Positions 25,829-35,442 are shown, numbered from the stretch's first letter. The stretch is 64,000 bases of DNA from DTU015 sp964406505 (GCA_964406505.1 CAYORX010000007.1:1-64000); one strand, 5' to 3'. A program made the numbers and translations. The notes: generated from the letters alone by a model not told the origin.

Positions 25829-26209
25829 TTATCTATATCTATTTCCTCTTCCTCGCCTCGAAGAACCAGCTATTCCTTTATGCAACTCAAGTTCACCATC
25901 GCGGAATTTTTTAACTACTTCGGATACGATTTCGCTTGGATCAGCATCGTACATTGCAATTTCGCAAGCAGTAAGAGCAGCAAAAGCGTTAGGCCCCACA
26001 TGGTTCGCGCACACAGCTTCTACACCTTTATCAGATAAAATCTGCGCTGCCTCAGGACCTGCGCCATGACCTGAAGTCGTGGCCGGGTTCGCGGTTGCCT
26101 CAATAGAATCAGTATCCAGATCGACTATAACAAAATAAGCACATCTACCAAATCTTGAATCTACCTGTGCATCTAAATTATCTCCTTGAGAACAAACTGC
26201 AATTTTCAA
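25829..26209 (-). CDS. NifX/NifB C-terminal-like iron-molybdenum cluster-binding protein
   Basis: A 126-residue dinitrogenase iron-molybdenum cofactor domain protein. MKIAVCSQGDNLDAQVDSRFGRCAYFVIVD (in parts) and HGAGPEAAQILSDKGVEAVCANHVGPNAF (in parts) are the family core. There is no nitrogenase in the window, so it is one of the widespread orphan members presumed to bind Fe-S or Fe-Mo type clusters. The start is TTG, nine bases after GGGAGG. It heads a likely operon of this gene, the DUF5320-like gene and the two ATPases. The C-terminus is basic (SSRRGRGNRYR). Confidence 0.85.
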   Translation of the reverse strand: MKIAVCSQGDNLDAQVDSRFGRCAYFVIVDLDTDSIEATANPATTSGHGAGPEAAQILSDKGVEAVCANHVGPNAFAALTACEIAMYDADPSEIVSEVVKKFRDGELELHKGIAGSSRRGRGNRYR

Positions 26210-26334
26210 TTTTAAAAGCCTCCCGCAAATTTAATCAAAACCACGCTACCATACTAGCTTGCTCTTTATGTTACTGATATATACCCACAACCATTGTAAC
26301 GTGTTTTGAATATATGTCAATAATTCTATAGGAT

Positions 26335-27696
26335 TTATTCTTGGTTTTGCCTTCTATGCATCCGAGAACCATGAAGCACAGCCCACGGCTTGTCACAAAC
26401 TGTGCCATCATCTCGATCATGAAAATAAAACCGAAGTACTCGCTGTTGTCCCATATCATCGTAAAACAAGGTGCGGTCATCACTTGCCTTAACCCGAGTC
26501 TTTGTTTCGGGGGTTTTCAATAAAATGGCGCTGCCATCCATAAAGATCTCGATTCGCCCCCCTTCATCGTTTCGATAAAGTCCAACGAATCTTTGTAATT
26601 GCTCGGCCGTAGCATGACAATCTACCTCAACGCTTTTTTGCGTGTCCAAAGGTAAACCAAGAACTGTATTGACTGCGGCAAGCCAGATCGCAGCCGCAGG
26701 AACGGCTCTTACGTTTGTAAGCACGGCTACTGTTAGGTTTTTTTCTGGAACAAAACCAAAATTCGATGATACACCGGGCTGCGCACCGCTATGTTCTACA
26801 AGTGTGATACCGCTATCTGCATAATCAGATGTTACGCGTAGCGCAAAATTGTAATGGGTCTTTCTGTCTATGGGATACATAGGCGAGTTCCACATCTTTT
26901 TAAGCGCTCTGCTAGGCGCAATTCGATGCCCATCGGGCCCGAGCCCACCTTTAAGGTAAACTTGTCCATATTTCACAAGATCCAGAACACAAGATCTTAC
27001 TCCACCCCCAACCTCATAAGTACCAAGAACAGGCCATTCATGCTTTTCATGAGTTTTTGTTGAGTGATCATAAACATATGGAGTGGAAAGGTTACCCATC
27101 TTTTCAAGTTCCTCAATGTTATAAGTAGAACGATTCATACCTAATGCATCAAGAATATGCTGTGTCATGTACCGCCGATATATCTGTCCACTTTTGTTTT
27201 CAATGAGTAGTCCATTTAATAAAAACGTGTCATTACAATAACTGAAATACTCCCCCGGCCTTCCTAATAAATCATAATCTGCATTAGCAATATACCTTAC
27301 GTGCTCGCGAAGATCGATTATATCTTGTCGACGCTTCATAGGCGGAACTCCAGTCGTATGTGACAAAAGGTGGCGAATTTTTATAGCTGACATATCTTTT
27401 GCACCCACAAGGCTGAATTCTGGAATATGTTTGATAACCGAATCGTCTGAATTAAGCATTGATTTACCTTCAAGTTGAGCTATAGCCATCGCAGTAAAAG
27501 ATTTTGATACTGAAGCACACCCGAAAATTGTGTTAGGATTCACTGGTTCTTGTGATTCTAAATCTACAACGCCAAACCCCTTTGCATAAATTAATTCTTT
27601 ATCGTTAGCTACTGCAACTGCCGCCCCGACTATATGGTTCAATTCCATTGTTTTATCAACATATTGCTCAAAAGCCGCCCAATCTACTTTTGTCAT
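26335..27696 (-). CDS. Serine hydrolase, class C beta-lactamase/D-aminopeptidase family
   Basis: A 453-residue member of the beta-lactamase-like serine hydrolases. The SxxK motif is SVSK in GCASVSKSFTAMAIAQLEG, the YxN motif is YCN in GEYFSYCNDTF, and HSGAQPG takes the place of the KTG box. An extra C-terminal domain of about 100 residues (from FVGLYRNDEGG) resembles the beta-barrel domains of D-aminopeptidase-type members. No signal peptide is seen, so it is more likely a cytosolic esterase or D-peptidase than a secreted beta-lactamase. The ATG at 27696 follows GGGAGGG; the longer frame adds 26 unlikely residues. Monocistronic. Confidence 0.8.
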   Translation of the reverse strand: MTKVDWAAFEQYVDKTMELNHIVGAAVAVANDKELIYAKGFGVVDLESQEPVNPNTIFGCASVSKSFTAMAIAQLEGKSMLNSDDSVIKHIPEFSLVGAKDMSAIKIRHLLSHTTGVPPMKRRQDIIDLREHVRYIANADYDLLGRPGEYFSYCNDTFLLNGLLIENKSGQIYRRYMTQHILDALGMNRSTYNIEELEKMGNLSTPYVYDHSTKTHEKHEWPVLGTYEVGGGVRSCVLDLVKYGQVYLKGGLGPDGHRIAPSRALKKMWNSPMYPIDRKTHYNFALRVTSDYADSGITLVEHSGAQPGVSSNFGFVPEKNLTVAVLTNVRAVPAAAIWLAAVNTVLGLPLDTQKSVEVDCHATAEQLQRFVGLYRNDEGGRIEIFMDGSAILLKTPETKTRVKASDDRTLFYDDMGQQRVLRFYFHDRDDGTVCDKPWAVLHGSRMHRRQNQE

Positions 27697-27887
27697 TATC
27701 GGCCCTCCCATCCTTTTACTTATTTTCAATAGTTCGCCGCGTTGGAAGGTTATTCCTATCTTAAACGTTTTCAATCAAATACTGACACTGGTCGTCGATA
27801 GCAAACTGCAATAATCGAAAACAGGCCTGCAATTTATAATACAGGCCCGCATTGGTTTGAAGGTGATTAGGTTGTGTTTTTACATCG

Positions 27888-28079
27888 TTATGTTTCTACA
27901 TCAAACCCCAAATCATCAAGTGCTTCTACAACTATCTTTACGTCATTATCATCGCCATCTACAGATATTGTTTTGTTATCAAGAGAAACTTCAAACTTAA
28001 CACTAGCCGCGTTAAGCGCATTCTTTATTCGGCTTACGCAATTTTCACAATGCATTTCAGGTACTTTAAGCGTTTTCAT
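27888..28079 (-). CDS. copZ: Copper chaperone, heavy-metal-associated domain
   Basis: A 63-residue HMA domain with the copper site MHCENC (Cys11 and Cys14). It would carry Cu(I) in the cytosol to the CopA ATPase. It is the last gene of copA-csoR-copZ, 18 bases after csoR. Length and beta-alpha-beta pattern are normal. Confidence 0.95.
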   Translation of the reverse strand: MKTLKVPEMHCENCVSRIKNALNAASVKFEVSLDNKTISVDGDDNDVKIVVEALDDLGFDVET

Positions 28080-28097
28080 GTAAACATCTCCAATCTC

Positions 28098-28382
28098 TCA
28101 TTTCATGAGCCTTCGCACAATTCGTACAAGTTCATCGACAACCTCTTTATCATCTGCCTTGATACCCTCGGCAACACATGTTCTAATATGGTTCCCTATA
28201 AGCTCTTTGTTAAATGCATTAAGCGCAGACTGAATTGCCGACACTTGAGTAAGAATGTCTATGCAATAAACCTCATTTTCAACCATCCTGCGCACTCCGC
28301 GCACTTGACCTTCTATTCGACTCAATCGATTGATTAAAGATCTATATTCAGTTTGCTCCCGATGTTTCTTTTTGTCGCTCAT
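28098..28382 (-). CDS. csoR: Copper-sensing transcriptional repressor
   Basis: A 94-residue all-helical CsoR/DUF156 protein. The Cu(I) ligands Cys40, His65 and Cys69 are all present with the same spacing as in Bacillus CsoR. INRLSRIEGQVRGVRRMV is the family hallmark. Its start overlaps the copA stop by 4 bases (ATGA). It should repress the copA promoter at the 30670-30688 palindrome and release it on binding copper. Confidence 0.95.
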   Translation of the reverse strand: MSDKKKHREQTEYRSLINRLSRIEGQVRGVRRMVENEVYCIDILTQVSAIQSALNAFNKELIGNHIRTCVAEGIKADDKEVVDELVRIVRRLMK

Positions 28383-30628
28383 AGTTTTTTTCCTCTAAGC
28401 CTAAGCGCATTGGTTACCACAAATACTGAACTCAGACTCATCGCCAAAGCCCCAAACATGGGAGACAAGAGTAAACCGAAAACGGGATATAACACACCTG
28501 CGGCAAGGGGAATTCCTAAAGTATTGTAGAAAAATGCCCAGAACAAGTTTTGCTTTATATTCTTTATGGTCAAGCGACTCAAATTAACTGCTTTAGGAAC
28601 ATCCATAAGATCGCTTTTCATAAGTACGATGTCCGCTGACTCAATAGCAATATCGCTTCCACTTCCAATAGCGCACCCAACATCAGCTTGAACCAAAGCA
28701 GGAGCATCATTTATTCCATCGCCGACCATCATTACAAGACTTCCTTCTTCTTGTAGACCCTGAATTACAGCTGCTTTATCTTCGGGCAAAACTTCTGCAA
28801 TTACTTCATCTACTCCAACTATATTGCCTATATGTTCTGCTGCACCCTTGTTGTCACCGGTTAACAATACGACCTGTAAACCAAGCGCTTTTAATCGCTG
28901 AATTGCATTTTTGCTCGTTTCTTTGATCGAATCAGATACACTAATAAGACCGGCAAAATTATCATTCGTTGCCACGAACATTACTGTTTTGCCTTGTGAT
29001 GATAAACGTGCAGCTTTTTGAAGCATGACATCCTCCACATCAATATTAGTATCTTGCATTAGTTTTTGATTACCTACAGACACTTTTCGACCATCCGATA
29101 ATACCGCAGAAACACCTTTCCCGGAATAGTTCTGAAAATCGGAGATAGACAAATCGCTATCTACACCGTGCTCTGTCGCACCTTTTACTATTGCCTCAGC
29201 CAAGGGATGAGAAGAACCCGCCTCAACAGCCGCCGCCATAGATAATAATTGCTCAGGTTTGATTCCGTTAGGAACAACGTCTGTCACTGTCGGTTTACCT
29301 TCGGTCACAGTTCCTGTTTTATCAAGCACAACCACTTCAACATTATGCGTAACTTCTAGCGCCTCACCACTTCTTATGAGAATACCGTTATTAGCACCTA
29401 GTCCGGTACCCACTACAATAGCTGTAGGAGTTGCAAGCCCCATAGCACAAGGACAAGCAATTACTAAGATAGACGTAAATATTCTGATTACGAAAGAAGG
29501 TTCTTTACCTACTAATAACCATACGATACTAGAGATAACAGCAATGGCCATCACGATAGGTACGAATACACCTGCTACTTTATCAGCCATTTTTGATATA
29601 GGTGCCTTTTTGCCTTGGGCATCCTCAACAAACTGTATTATTTTTGCTAATACAGTATCTTCACCCACCCGTGTTATGCGCACTACAAGCACACCATTTT
29701 GATTCATGCTTCCACCTATAACTTCGCTACCTATAGTTTTTTCGACAGGTAAACTTTCACCCGTAAGCATAGACTCATCTACACCGCTTGCCCCGTCGGT
29801 TACAATGCCATCTAATGGAACCTTACTGCCAGGCTTCACAATCACAAGATCATTCACTTTTAGCGTATCGGTAGAAACTTGCTGCTGAGTACCATCGGAC
29901 CTAAGAAGGAGCGCCGTATCAGGAGCTAGTTCCATAAGTTTCCTAATGGCTCCCGTAGTTCTTCTTTTGCTACCTTCTTCCATGTGCTTACCCAAAGACA
30001 CCAAAGCCACTACGATGGCAGCAGATTCAAAATAAAGACCATGAACAAGCTCTGGTGCATCTGTTAGCATGAATAAAATACCAAGACTGTATAAAAAAGC
30101 TGCTGAACTCCCAATAGCTACTAAAGAATCCATGTTAGGGTTGCGATACCACAACGCCTTAAAACCGCTAATGTAAAATCTTCGTTCGATAAAAAGAATG
30201 ACTATAGTCAAAAGCATTTGCACTATGGCATGGTTGATAGGATAACTTTCAATACTTATGAATTTAGGCAAAGGTGCGTTAAATATCATATTGCCCATAG
30301 ATACATATAACAAAATCGCAGACAAAATTAAGGCAACGGCAATATTAGCTCGTTCTTTGCGAAATGCTGCTTGCTCCTCTTCTTCAACGACCTCAATTTT
30401 GGGGATAATTTGGTCAATTGATGGAAGGGCGCGAAAACCGGCCCGACTTACTTTTTCCATGATCTGATCCGGAGAAACTTGAGCCTCATCATATTCAATG
30501 GTCATTTTGCCTGTAGTCAAATTAACATCAGAACGGGTAACCCCGGGAAGTTTGCGGGTAACTCGTTCTACTGCCGAAGAACATGCCGCACAATGCATAC
30601 CTTCAACGATATACTCTTCCTGCTTCAT
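28379..30628 (-). CDS. copA: Copper-exporting P1B-type ATPase
   Basis: A 749-residue Cu(I) exporter of the cytoplasmic membrane. One N-terminal HMA domain carries GMHCAACSS, and about eight membrane helices follow. The ion-site motif CPC is in VIACPCAMGLATPTAI, the phosphorylation site is DKTGT, the P1B HP motif is in GSSHPLAEAI, and the hinge is MVGDGINDAPAL. The ATG at 30628 follows GGAGGGAG; the open frame extends upstream across the promoter but that part is not real. First gene of copA-csoR-copZ. Confidence 0.95.
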   Translation of the reverse strand: MKQEEYIVEGMHCAACSSAVERVTRKLPGVTRSDVNLTTGKMTIEYDEAQVSPDQIMEKVSRAGFRALPSIDQIIPKIEVVEEEEQAAFRKERANIAVALILSAILLYVSMGNMIFNAPLPKFISIESYPINHAIVQMLLTIVILFIERRFYISGFKALWYRNPNMDSLVAIGSSAAFLYSLGILFMLTDAPELVHGLYFESAAIVVALVSLGKHMEEGSKRRTTGAIRKLMELAPDTALLLRSDGTQQQVSTDTLKVNDLVIVKPGSKVPLDGIVTDGASGVDESMLTGESLPVEKTIGSEVIGGSMNQNGVLVVRITRVGEDTVLAKIIQFVEDAQGKKAPISKMADKVAGVFVPIVMAIAVISSIVWLLVGKEPSFVIRIFTSILVIACPCAMGLATPTAIVVGTGLGANNGILIRSGEALEVTHNVEVVVLDKTGTVTEGKPTVTDVVPNGIKPEQLLSMAAAVEAGSSHPLAEAIVKGATEHGVDSDLSISDFQNYSGKGVSAVLSDGRKVSVGNQKLMQDTNIDVEDVMLQKAARLSSQGKTVMFVATNDNFAGLISVSDSIKETSKNAIQRLKALGLQVVLLTGDNKGAAEHIGNIVGVDEVIAEVLPEDKAAVIQGLQEEGSLVMMVGDGINDAPALVQADVGCAIGSGSDIAIESADIVLMKSDLMDVPKAVNLSRLTIKNIKQNLFWAFFYNTLGIPLAAGVLYPVFGLLLSPMFGALAMSLSSVFVVTNALRLRGKKL

Positions 30629-30667
30629 ATTAGCTCCCTCCTTTGCAATTTCAATTCCATTAATTAC

Positions 30668-30694
30668 ATTATACCCCCCAGGGGTATAAGTCAA
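30668..30694 (-). promoter_or_regulatory. copA promoter with overlapping CsoR operator
   Basis: On the minus strand TTGACT (30694-30689) and a perfect TATAAT (30673-30668) are only 15 bases apart. The spacer and part of the -10 box form the palindrome TATACCCCCCAGGGGTATA (30670-30688), the typical CsoR operator. Repressor binding would block the promoter directly. Confidence 0.85.
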
Positions 30695-30834
30695 TCACAA
30701 TAGAATCAATAACCGTAAAATCCCATTTGAACTTTTCAGGCATTTAAGCAAAGAACCGGTTAGACAATTAAACCTACTTCGCGTTTCATCTAGTGTAACC
30801 TAGCCAATGAGGATAATAGTAAGTGGGACAATAG

Positions 30835-30876
30835 ACTTAGTAGGGTACAACACCATCTGCACCCTACTAAGTTTTT
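30835..30876 (+). terminator. Strong hairpin with T-run on the plus strand
   Basis: ACTTAGTAGGGT (30835-30846) pairs perfectly with ACCCTACTAAGT (30861-30872), followed by TTTTTC on the plus strand. It lies just after the DUF2249-like gene on the minus strand, where the tail is only GTCTATTG. It may end the minus-strand operon, but its orientation fits a plus-strand transcript better. Confidence 0.55.
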
Positions 30877-30889
30877 CATAACTGCTGGA

Positions 30890-31594
30890 TCATTTCCTAT
30901 ACGTTGTATTCACATTTGGATTTTTATCGCCAAAAGCATTTATAACTTCGTCAATTATCTGTTTTTTGGCCAATCCCTGTTGCTCCTTTTGCTTGATCAT
31001 TTCGTATGCCCCGAAAACAGTCGAAGGCCCTATCTCAGAAGAAAAATGACCTATACCCTGATTCCATGCAAACAACGAAAACACTTCGTCAAGTTCTCTT
31101 ACAGTGACCCCGAGGTGGTAAGCTTTTATAAGTTCCCTTGTAGCTTGCCTAAATCTTGAAGCACCTACTGCGTTGCTCATAGATAAAAGTAGTTTAGTCT
31201 TTAAATCTAAAGCCGGATCTTTTGTTTCCCATATTAGATCCCAAAAACCTACAACGTTGTCAGCCAAGTTATCGTCGATCATTTTGTAGTTCAATATAGC
31301 GGTTGGCTTAAAAGGCATGTCCGCACTACCCTGAAAAGTAGGAGGTTTGATCTCATTCCTGCGAAAATAACTTCGATATTCACGTTCGGAAACTTTTTCG
31401 GTCATATACTCAAAACCCAAATCTCTCAAGGCAGAGTATAAGGGCTTCGGTTCAAAACTCTGCACCACGCATATTCCGTCATTTAGCTTTACCTGCTGCG
31501 CTTTGTGTAAAATCATAGGCAGAAAATTACCTGTTAGCTTTCTTACATCGATAACAGGAAATTTCACCTTTTCATTATCCCAGTTGATTTTCAT
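30890..31594 (-). CDS. DUF2249-like/carboxymuconolactone decarboxylase-like protein
   Basis: A 234-residue soluble protein. Residues about 10-75 (VIDVRKLTGNFLPMIL, ICVVQSFEPKPLYSALRDLGFEY in parts) look like the DUF2249 sulfur-carrier-like domain. The rest (LLLSMSNAVGASRFRQATRELI, HLGVTVRELDEVFSLFAWNQG) looks like an AhpD/CMD-type helical domain, but without the CxxC redox pair of AhpD. Function unknown. It follows an M28 peptidase gene by 31 bases and, with that gene and ggt upstream, appears to form a three-gene operon. Confidence 0.65.
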   Translation of the reverse strand: MKINWDNEKVKFPVIDVRKLTGNFLPMILHKAQQVKLNDGICVVQSFEPKPLYSALRDLGFEYMTEKVSEREYRSYFRRNEIKPPTFQGSADMPFKPTAILNYKMIDDNLADNVVGFWDLIWETKDPALDLKTKLLLSMSNAVGASRFRQATRELIKAYHLGVTVRELDEVFSLFAWNQGIGHFSSEIGPSTVFGAYEMIKQKEQQGLAKKQIIDEVINAFGDKNPNVNTTYRK

Positions 31595-31625
31595 AACGTT
31601 GTTTACCCCTTATTTCGCTAAAGTC

Positions 31626-33665
31626 TTATTCGTTAAAAACACCGCGTTCAATCATCAAATCGAAATAATCAACGAGAGCTTCCAAATTATCAAATCCCGT
31701 TTCACTTTCTATAAGTTCAGCGATATCTGCGAGAGTCCTTTTACCATCGGCCCAATATTGCATTTGACTAGAAGGTATGCGAATTTTCCCATGTTTTTGT
31801 TTAAAAACTTTAAGCTTCTCCTCATAATTTTTAACAGCATCTTCGCCTATGCCTGAAAAAGGTCCTCGATAAATTCGCTTTGGAATAATGTTTTGTGCCC
31901 TGTCGTACGCCCCATCTTGTTCCAGTTTCCATGCAGGAGGCAGATCGGCAGTATCGTTTAATTCGGCGATAGATGCTAATTCCCGTAAAATTTTTCTACC
32001 TAAAAAGACCTCTGCAACATTTATTAGCTCAATGACCTCAGATTTTACTTCTTCAAACCTAAGTGAATCCGGAATAATTTTACTTAAGGCCGCGACATCC
32101 AATTTCTTACGCCGTGCCAAAAATTTAATCCTAAGTTCAGATGTCCTCCGCGCCTTAGACAATATGTCGTATACCTTATCTTTATCTGAAACTTTGGATA
32201 ACTTTTTTTCAACTCGATCTAAAATGACGGAAAGCTGATTTCTTGCTTCACCTATGAATCGAACGGCAGCATCTTCCAAAATAAACGACGCATCTTCAAC
32301 TGTTGCGTTAGATGCTGTATAAAGATAAGTTGCTGTAAGTACACCCGTTACTTTCAACATTTTAGGATCTACTTTGTCTATAGTATCTTCGCTAGTATGA
32401 TAAAACTTATCAGGCCATTGGATGAGCATGGGACATGTTACCCCTACACTGGGATCACCCCATATGTAATGATCACTGCCACCTGAAAAAGGCCCTACAG
32501 TCCATCTAAAATCTGAGTAAAAATTACTGCCTCCAAGATTGCTAATGTTTTTTGTCATAAGTCCCAAAATAGCCGCTGCTAAATCTCCGCCAAACCCTGG
32601 CAACGCACTTACCGGCCTTTCTACCGTAAAAGTACTGCCACAAAGTGCCTGATTTTGACCCACCATATCAAGGTTAATAGCTGCGACAATCTTATCAATT
32701 CTTTCTTCATTCTCTGCTAAAAACGCATAAGAACCTGTCATTTCTGGGACCCATAAAAATCGAATGGTTCTTTGAGGTTTAGCGAGTTTACCCGAACTGA
32801 TGAGTTTTGAAAGAGTCCGTGCAGTTTCCATCAATGTTCCACAGCCAGACGCATTATCGTTTGCAGAAGGTTCAGGATGGCAAAGATGTGCTACAGCTAC
32901 AACTTCCTCTTCTGTTTCACCTGGAATTATTGCAGTAGGAATTTTCCAAATCCCGTCGGAAAATTCGGCATCGACTCTAGCATGCACCAAAAGTTCTTTT
33001 TGCCCTGATGCGAATTTTCGTCTAAGATTCTCGCCTATCCTAGGACTTACGACAAATCCGAACGCTTTATGTGTTTCGCCTTTGATAGGCCAAAACGCAA
33101 GGTACTGCCTGCCATCAGGAAGATCGAAACGGTCTCTAACCGGTAACTGTTCCATCATTGTATCTACCACAACACCCACTGCGCCGAATTTATCCACTGC
33201 AATTTTTGCAATCTCGGCCGGGTTTCCCCTTGAAAAAACTAGTTTACCTGTAACATCAATTTCGCGATAAGACTCTGGCTCGTCGCCTTTCTCAACTAAA
33301 ACCATCGTTGTTTTAATGCCTTCGGCGGGCGTTGCTGCGCTCCTTTGGACCAAAGATATTTTATGATCCCCAAAGGCGCACAATCTTTCTGTCTTACCAT
33401 CTTCCAAAAGCACAAGTTCGGCATCGTTTACCTTCCATTCTTGAAAACTTTGTTGAGACCACCAGTGAACCCCTTCTTTCGCGGAAAAAGATATCAATTC
33501 ATTTTGGATACCTTTTGCGGTGAGGTAGGATTGAATAAAACGAGCAGCATCATTGTATCCGGGGCTCAACTGGATTCTGTGGAATGACGATATTCTTGCA
33601 ACATCGTTGAAAGCTTCTTGGCCTCTAAACTCATTTTTTACGTAGCCCAGCGTCTTTCTTATCAA
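31626..33665 (-). CDS. M28-like aminopeptidase with protease-associated domain
   Basis: A 679-residue protein with an M28 zinc peptidase core: AHLCHPEPSANDNASG gives His and Asp ligands, FLWVPEMTGSYAFL the catalytic Glu, INLDMVG another acidic ligand, and FYHTSEDTIDKVDP the last His. Inserted in the N-terminal half (about residues 115-215) is a PA-like segment with MVLVEKGD and FSRGNPAEIA. The C-terminal 200 residues form a helical domain of the DUF4910 type. No signal peptide is seen. The start is TTG with AAGGAGGG upstream. It lies between ggt and a DUF2249-like gene, consistent with intracellular peptide breakdown. Confidence 0.8.
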   Translation of the reverse strand: MIRKTLGYVKNEFRGQEAFNDVARISSFHRIQLSPGYNDAARFIQSYLTAKGIQNELISFSAKEGVHWWSQQSFQEWKVNDAELVLLEDGKTERLCAFGDHKISLVQRSAATPAEGIKTTMVLVEKGDEPESYREIDVTGKLVFSRGNPAEIAKIAVDKFGAVGVVVDTMMEQLPVRDRFDLPDGRQYLAFWPIKGETHKAFGFVVSPRIGENLRRKFASGQKELLVHARVDAEFSDGIWKIPTAIIPGETEEEVVAVAHLCHPEPSANDNASGCGTLMETARTLSKLISSGKLAKPQRTIRFLWVPEMTGSYAFLAENEERIDKIVAAINLDMVGQNQALCGSTFTVERPVSALPGFGGDLAAAILGLMTKNISNLGGSNFYSDFRWTVGPFSGGSDHYIWGDPSVGVTCPMLIQWPDKFYHTSEDTIDKVDPKMLKVTGVLTATYLYTASNATVEDASFILEDAAVRFIGEARNQLSVILDRVEKKLSKVSDKDKVYDILSKARRTSELRIKFLARRKKLDVAALSKIIPDSLRFEEVKSEVIELINVAEVFLGRKILRELASIAELNDTADLPPAWKLEQDGAYDRAQNIIPKRIYRGPFSGIGEDAVKNYEEKLKVFKQKHGKIRIPSSQMQYWADGKRTLADIAELIESETGFDNLEALVDYFDLMIERGVFNE

Positions 33666-33723
33666 ACTAGTTCCCTCCTTAAATTAAAATAAGTACCACT
33701 TAAATATTCGGCAAGGCTTATGT

Positions 33724-35346
33724 TTAAAATCCTAGCGCAACACCATCCACTCTCGTATCCGACCCTGCCAATAACGCACCTGTCTCCATATGCTTCATAA
33801 TAATCTGTGCTCCACCGCCTCCCGAAAAAGGTCCTACCGTTTCTACCGAATGACCCATTTGGGCAAGACTATCAATGGTGTCCTGCGGAAACCTTGATTC
33901 CAACATAAGTTTAGGCGCACCTCCAACCCCGATCATGTCTGTCCCCGGATAAGACCTCCACCTCGGAAACTCCACAGCTTGTTGTGGACCCAGTTGGTGA
34001 TCTAATATGAGGCTCAAAATCTGCATATTCCATTGAGGCTGCCCATCCCCGCCAAGTGTTCCGCCCACAATAAACGGCCTATCATCTTTGAAAACCATAT
34101 AACAATTGAGGGTATGCATGGGCCGTTTACCGGGCATAAGGCAATTGGGATGCCCAGATATTAGATTAAAAGATCTACCTGCACGGTTGTTAAGCAATAC
34201 TCCTGTTCCTGGAACCATGACACCTGATCCAAAGGAAAAGGCGATACTGTGAATAAACGAACAACAATTTCCCTGCTTATCCCACGCAACAAAAGATGTT
34301 GTATCACCGTTTATAGTGGTGTCTGTACCTATCGGGCTCGATCTAAAACGAGTGATCCGATTCGCCATTTCGCGTGCATAATCTTTTGAAATTAATTTCG
34401 ATACATCGAAATCTGTAAACTGAGGATCACCAGCAAAAGCGTTTCGGTCAGAAAAAGCGACTTTTTTAGCCTCAACCATAAGATGTATCGCTTCATATGA
34501 CAATGGATTGATTTGAGGGAAATCAAAGTTTTCTATGATATTCATCTGTTCCAAAACTAAAAACCCTGGAGAAACCGGGGCAGTCTCAAGGATCTCAAAT
34601 CCTCTATAGTCTGTACTAATTGGCTTGTACCACGAAGTAGATTCTTCAAAATGCCGTGAAAATTCGTCACCATGAAAAGTTCCTTTAGCTTTGCGATTGA
34701 TCTCATAAAATTTTTCTGCGAAAGCACCTTTATAGAAGTATTCAGCCCCTTGATGTCCAAATTCCCTAAGGGTATGAGCAAGTTCCGTCTGTTTTAGCAC
34801 AGTTCCTGCTTTAGGTGCCTTTCCATTAGAAAGAAAGATTTTCGAGGATTCAGTATAACGCGAGAGCTTATTCTGCGCGTTTTGCACATCTCTTTCAAAT
34901 CTTGGCGTAACTACAAACCCCTCTTCTGCTATCTTCGCTCCCGCCTTAAAGCATTTGCTGAGCGAAAATGTACCAAATCTTTTAGCTGCAAGTTCATAAA
35001 CTAAAGGTGCCCCTGGCACTGCTACCGACATTATCCCGTCTTGTGGTAAAATTTCCACTTCACCTACAAAACGTTCTAACGTAGAACCATCACCTGATAC
35101 ACCACTACCGTTAATAGCGTGAACACCACCTTTTGTAGCATCGTAATATATCAAAAATGCATCTCCGCCTAGGCCACACATATGGGGTAGAACCGCTGAG
35201 GTAACGCTTACCATAGTCAAACATGCATCCATCGCGTTTCCGCCGGAACGAAGCGCATTGTATCCAGCGATCGTAGCTAATGGATGTGCAGCCGCAACCA
35301 TACCACTTTTTCCAAAAGTTGAATCTGCAAACGTTGACTTAAACAT
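33724..35346 (-). CDS. ggt: Gamma-glutamyltransferase-family protein (first of two)
   Basis: A 540-residue Ntn hydrolase that should self-cleave before Thr349 in GDTTSFVAWD, leaving a small subunit with the N-terminal threonine nucleophile. Other marks are HPLATIAGYNALRSGGNAMDA (in parts), CGLGGDAFLIYYD, VPGAPLVYELA, PVSPGFLVLEQMNI and FGSGVMVPGTGVLLNNRAG (in parts). It lacks a signal peptide, so it is predicted to be cytoplasmic, like YwrD-type homologues. It hydrolyses or transfers gamma-glutamyl groups, for example from glutathione or gamma-glutamyl peptides. An extended -10 promoter lies about 95 bases upstream; M28 peptidase and DUF2249-like genes follow. A second, diverged copy is at 46765. 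Confidence 0.85.
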   Translation of the reverse strand: MFKSTFADSTFGKSGMVAAAHPLATIAGYNALRSGGNAMDACLTMVSVTSAVLPHMCGLGGDAFLIYYDATKGGVHAINGSGVSGDGSTLERFVGEVEILPQDGIMSVAVPGAPLVYELAAKRFGTFSLSKCFKAGAKIAEEGFVVTPRFERDVQNAQNKLSRYTESSKIFLSNGKAPKAGTVLKQTELAHTLREFGHQGAEYFYKGAFAEKFYEINRKAKGTFHGDEFSRHFEESTSWYKPISTDYRGFEILETAPVSPGFLVLEQMNIIENFDFPQINPLSYEAIHLMVEAKKVAFSDRNAFAGDPQFTDFDVSKLISKDYAREMANRITRFRSSPIGTDTTINGDTTSFVAWDKQGNCCSFIHSIAFSFGSGVMVPGTGVLLNNRAGRSFNLISGHPNCLMPGKRPMHTLNCYMVFKDDRPFIVGGTLGGDGQPQWNMQILSLILDHQLGPQQAVEFPRWRSYPGTDMIGVGGAPKLMLESRFPQDTIDSLAQMGHSVETVGPFSGGGGAQIIMKHMETGALLAGSDTRVDGVALGF

Positions 35347-35442
35347 AAAACATCGGCCTTTCTAGTTTTAAATCTATAGCGACTATTGAGGTTTTTGTTG
35401 CTTTGCTGTATTCAATGCGATCTAGTCAGTGGTGAAAATTGG

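Noticed and set aside
26335..27696. Beta-lactamase resistance gene
   Set aside because: The motifs are those of the broad class C hydrolase family, there is no signal peptide, and an extra C-terminal domain is present.
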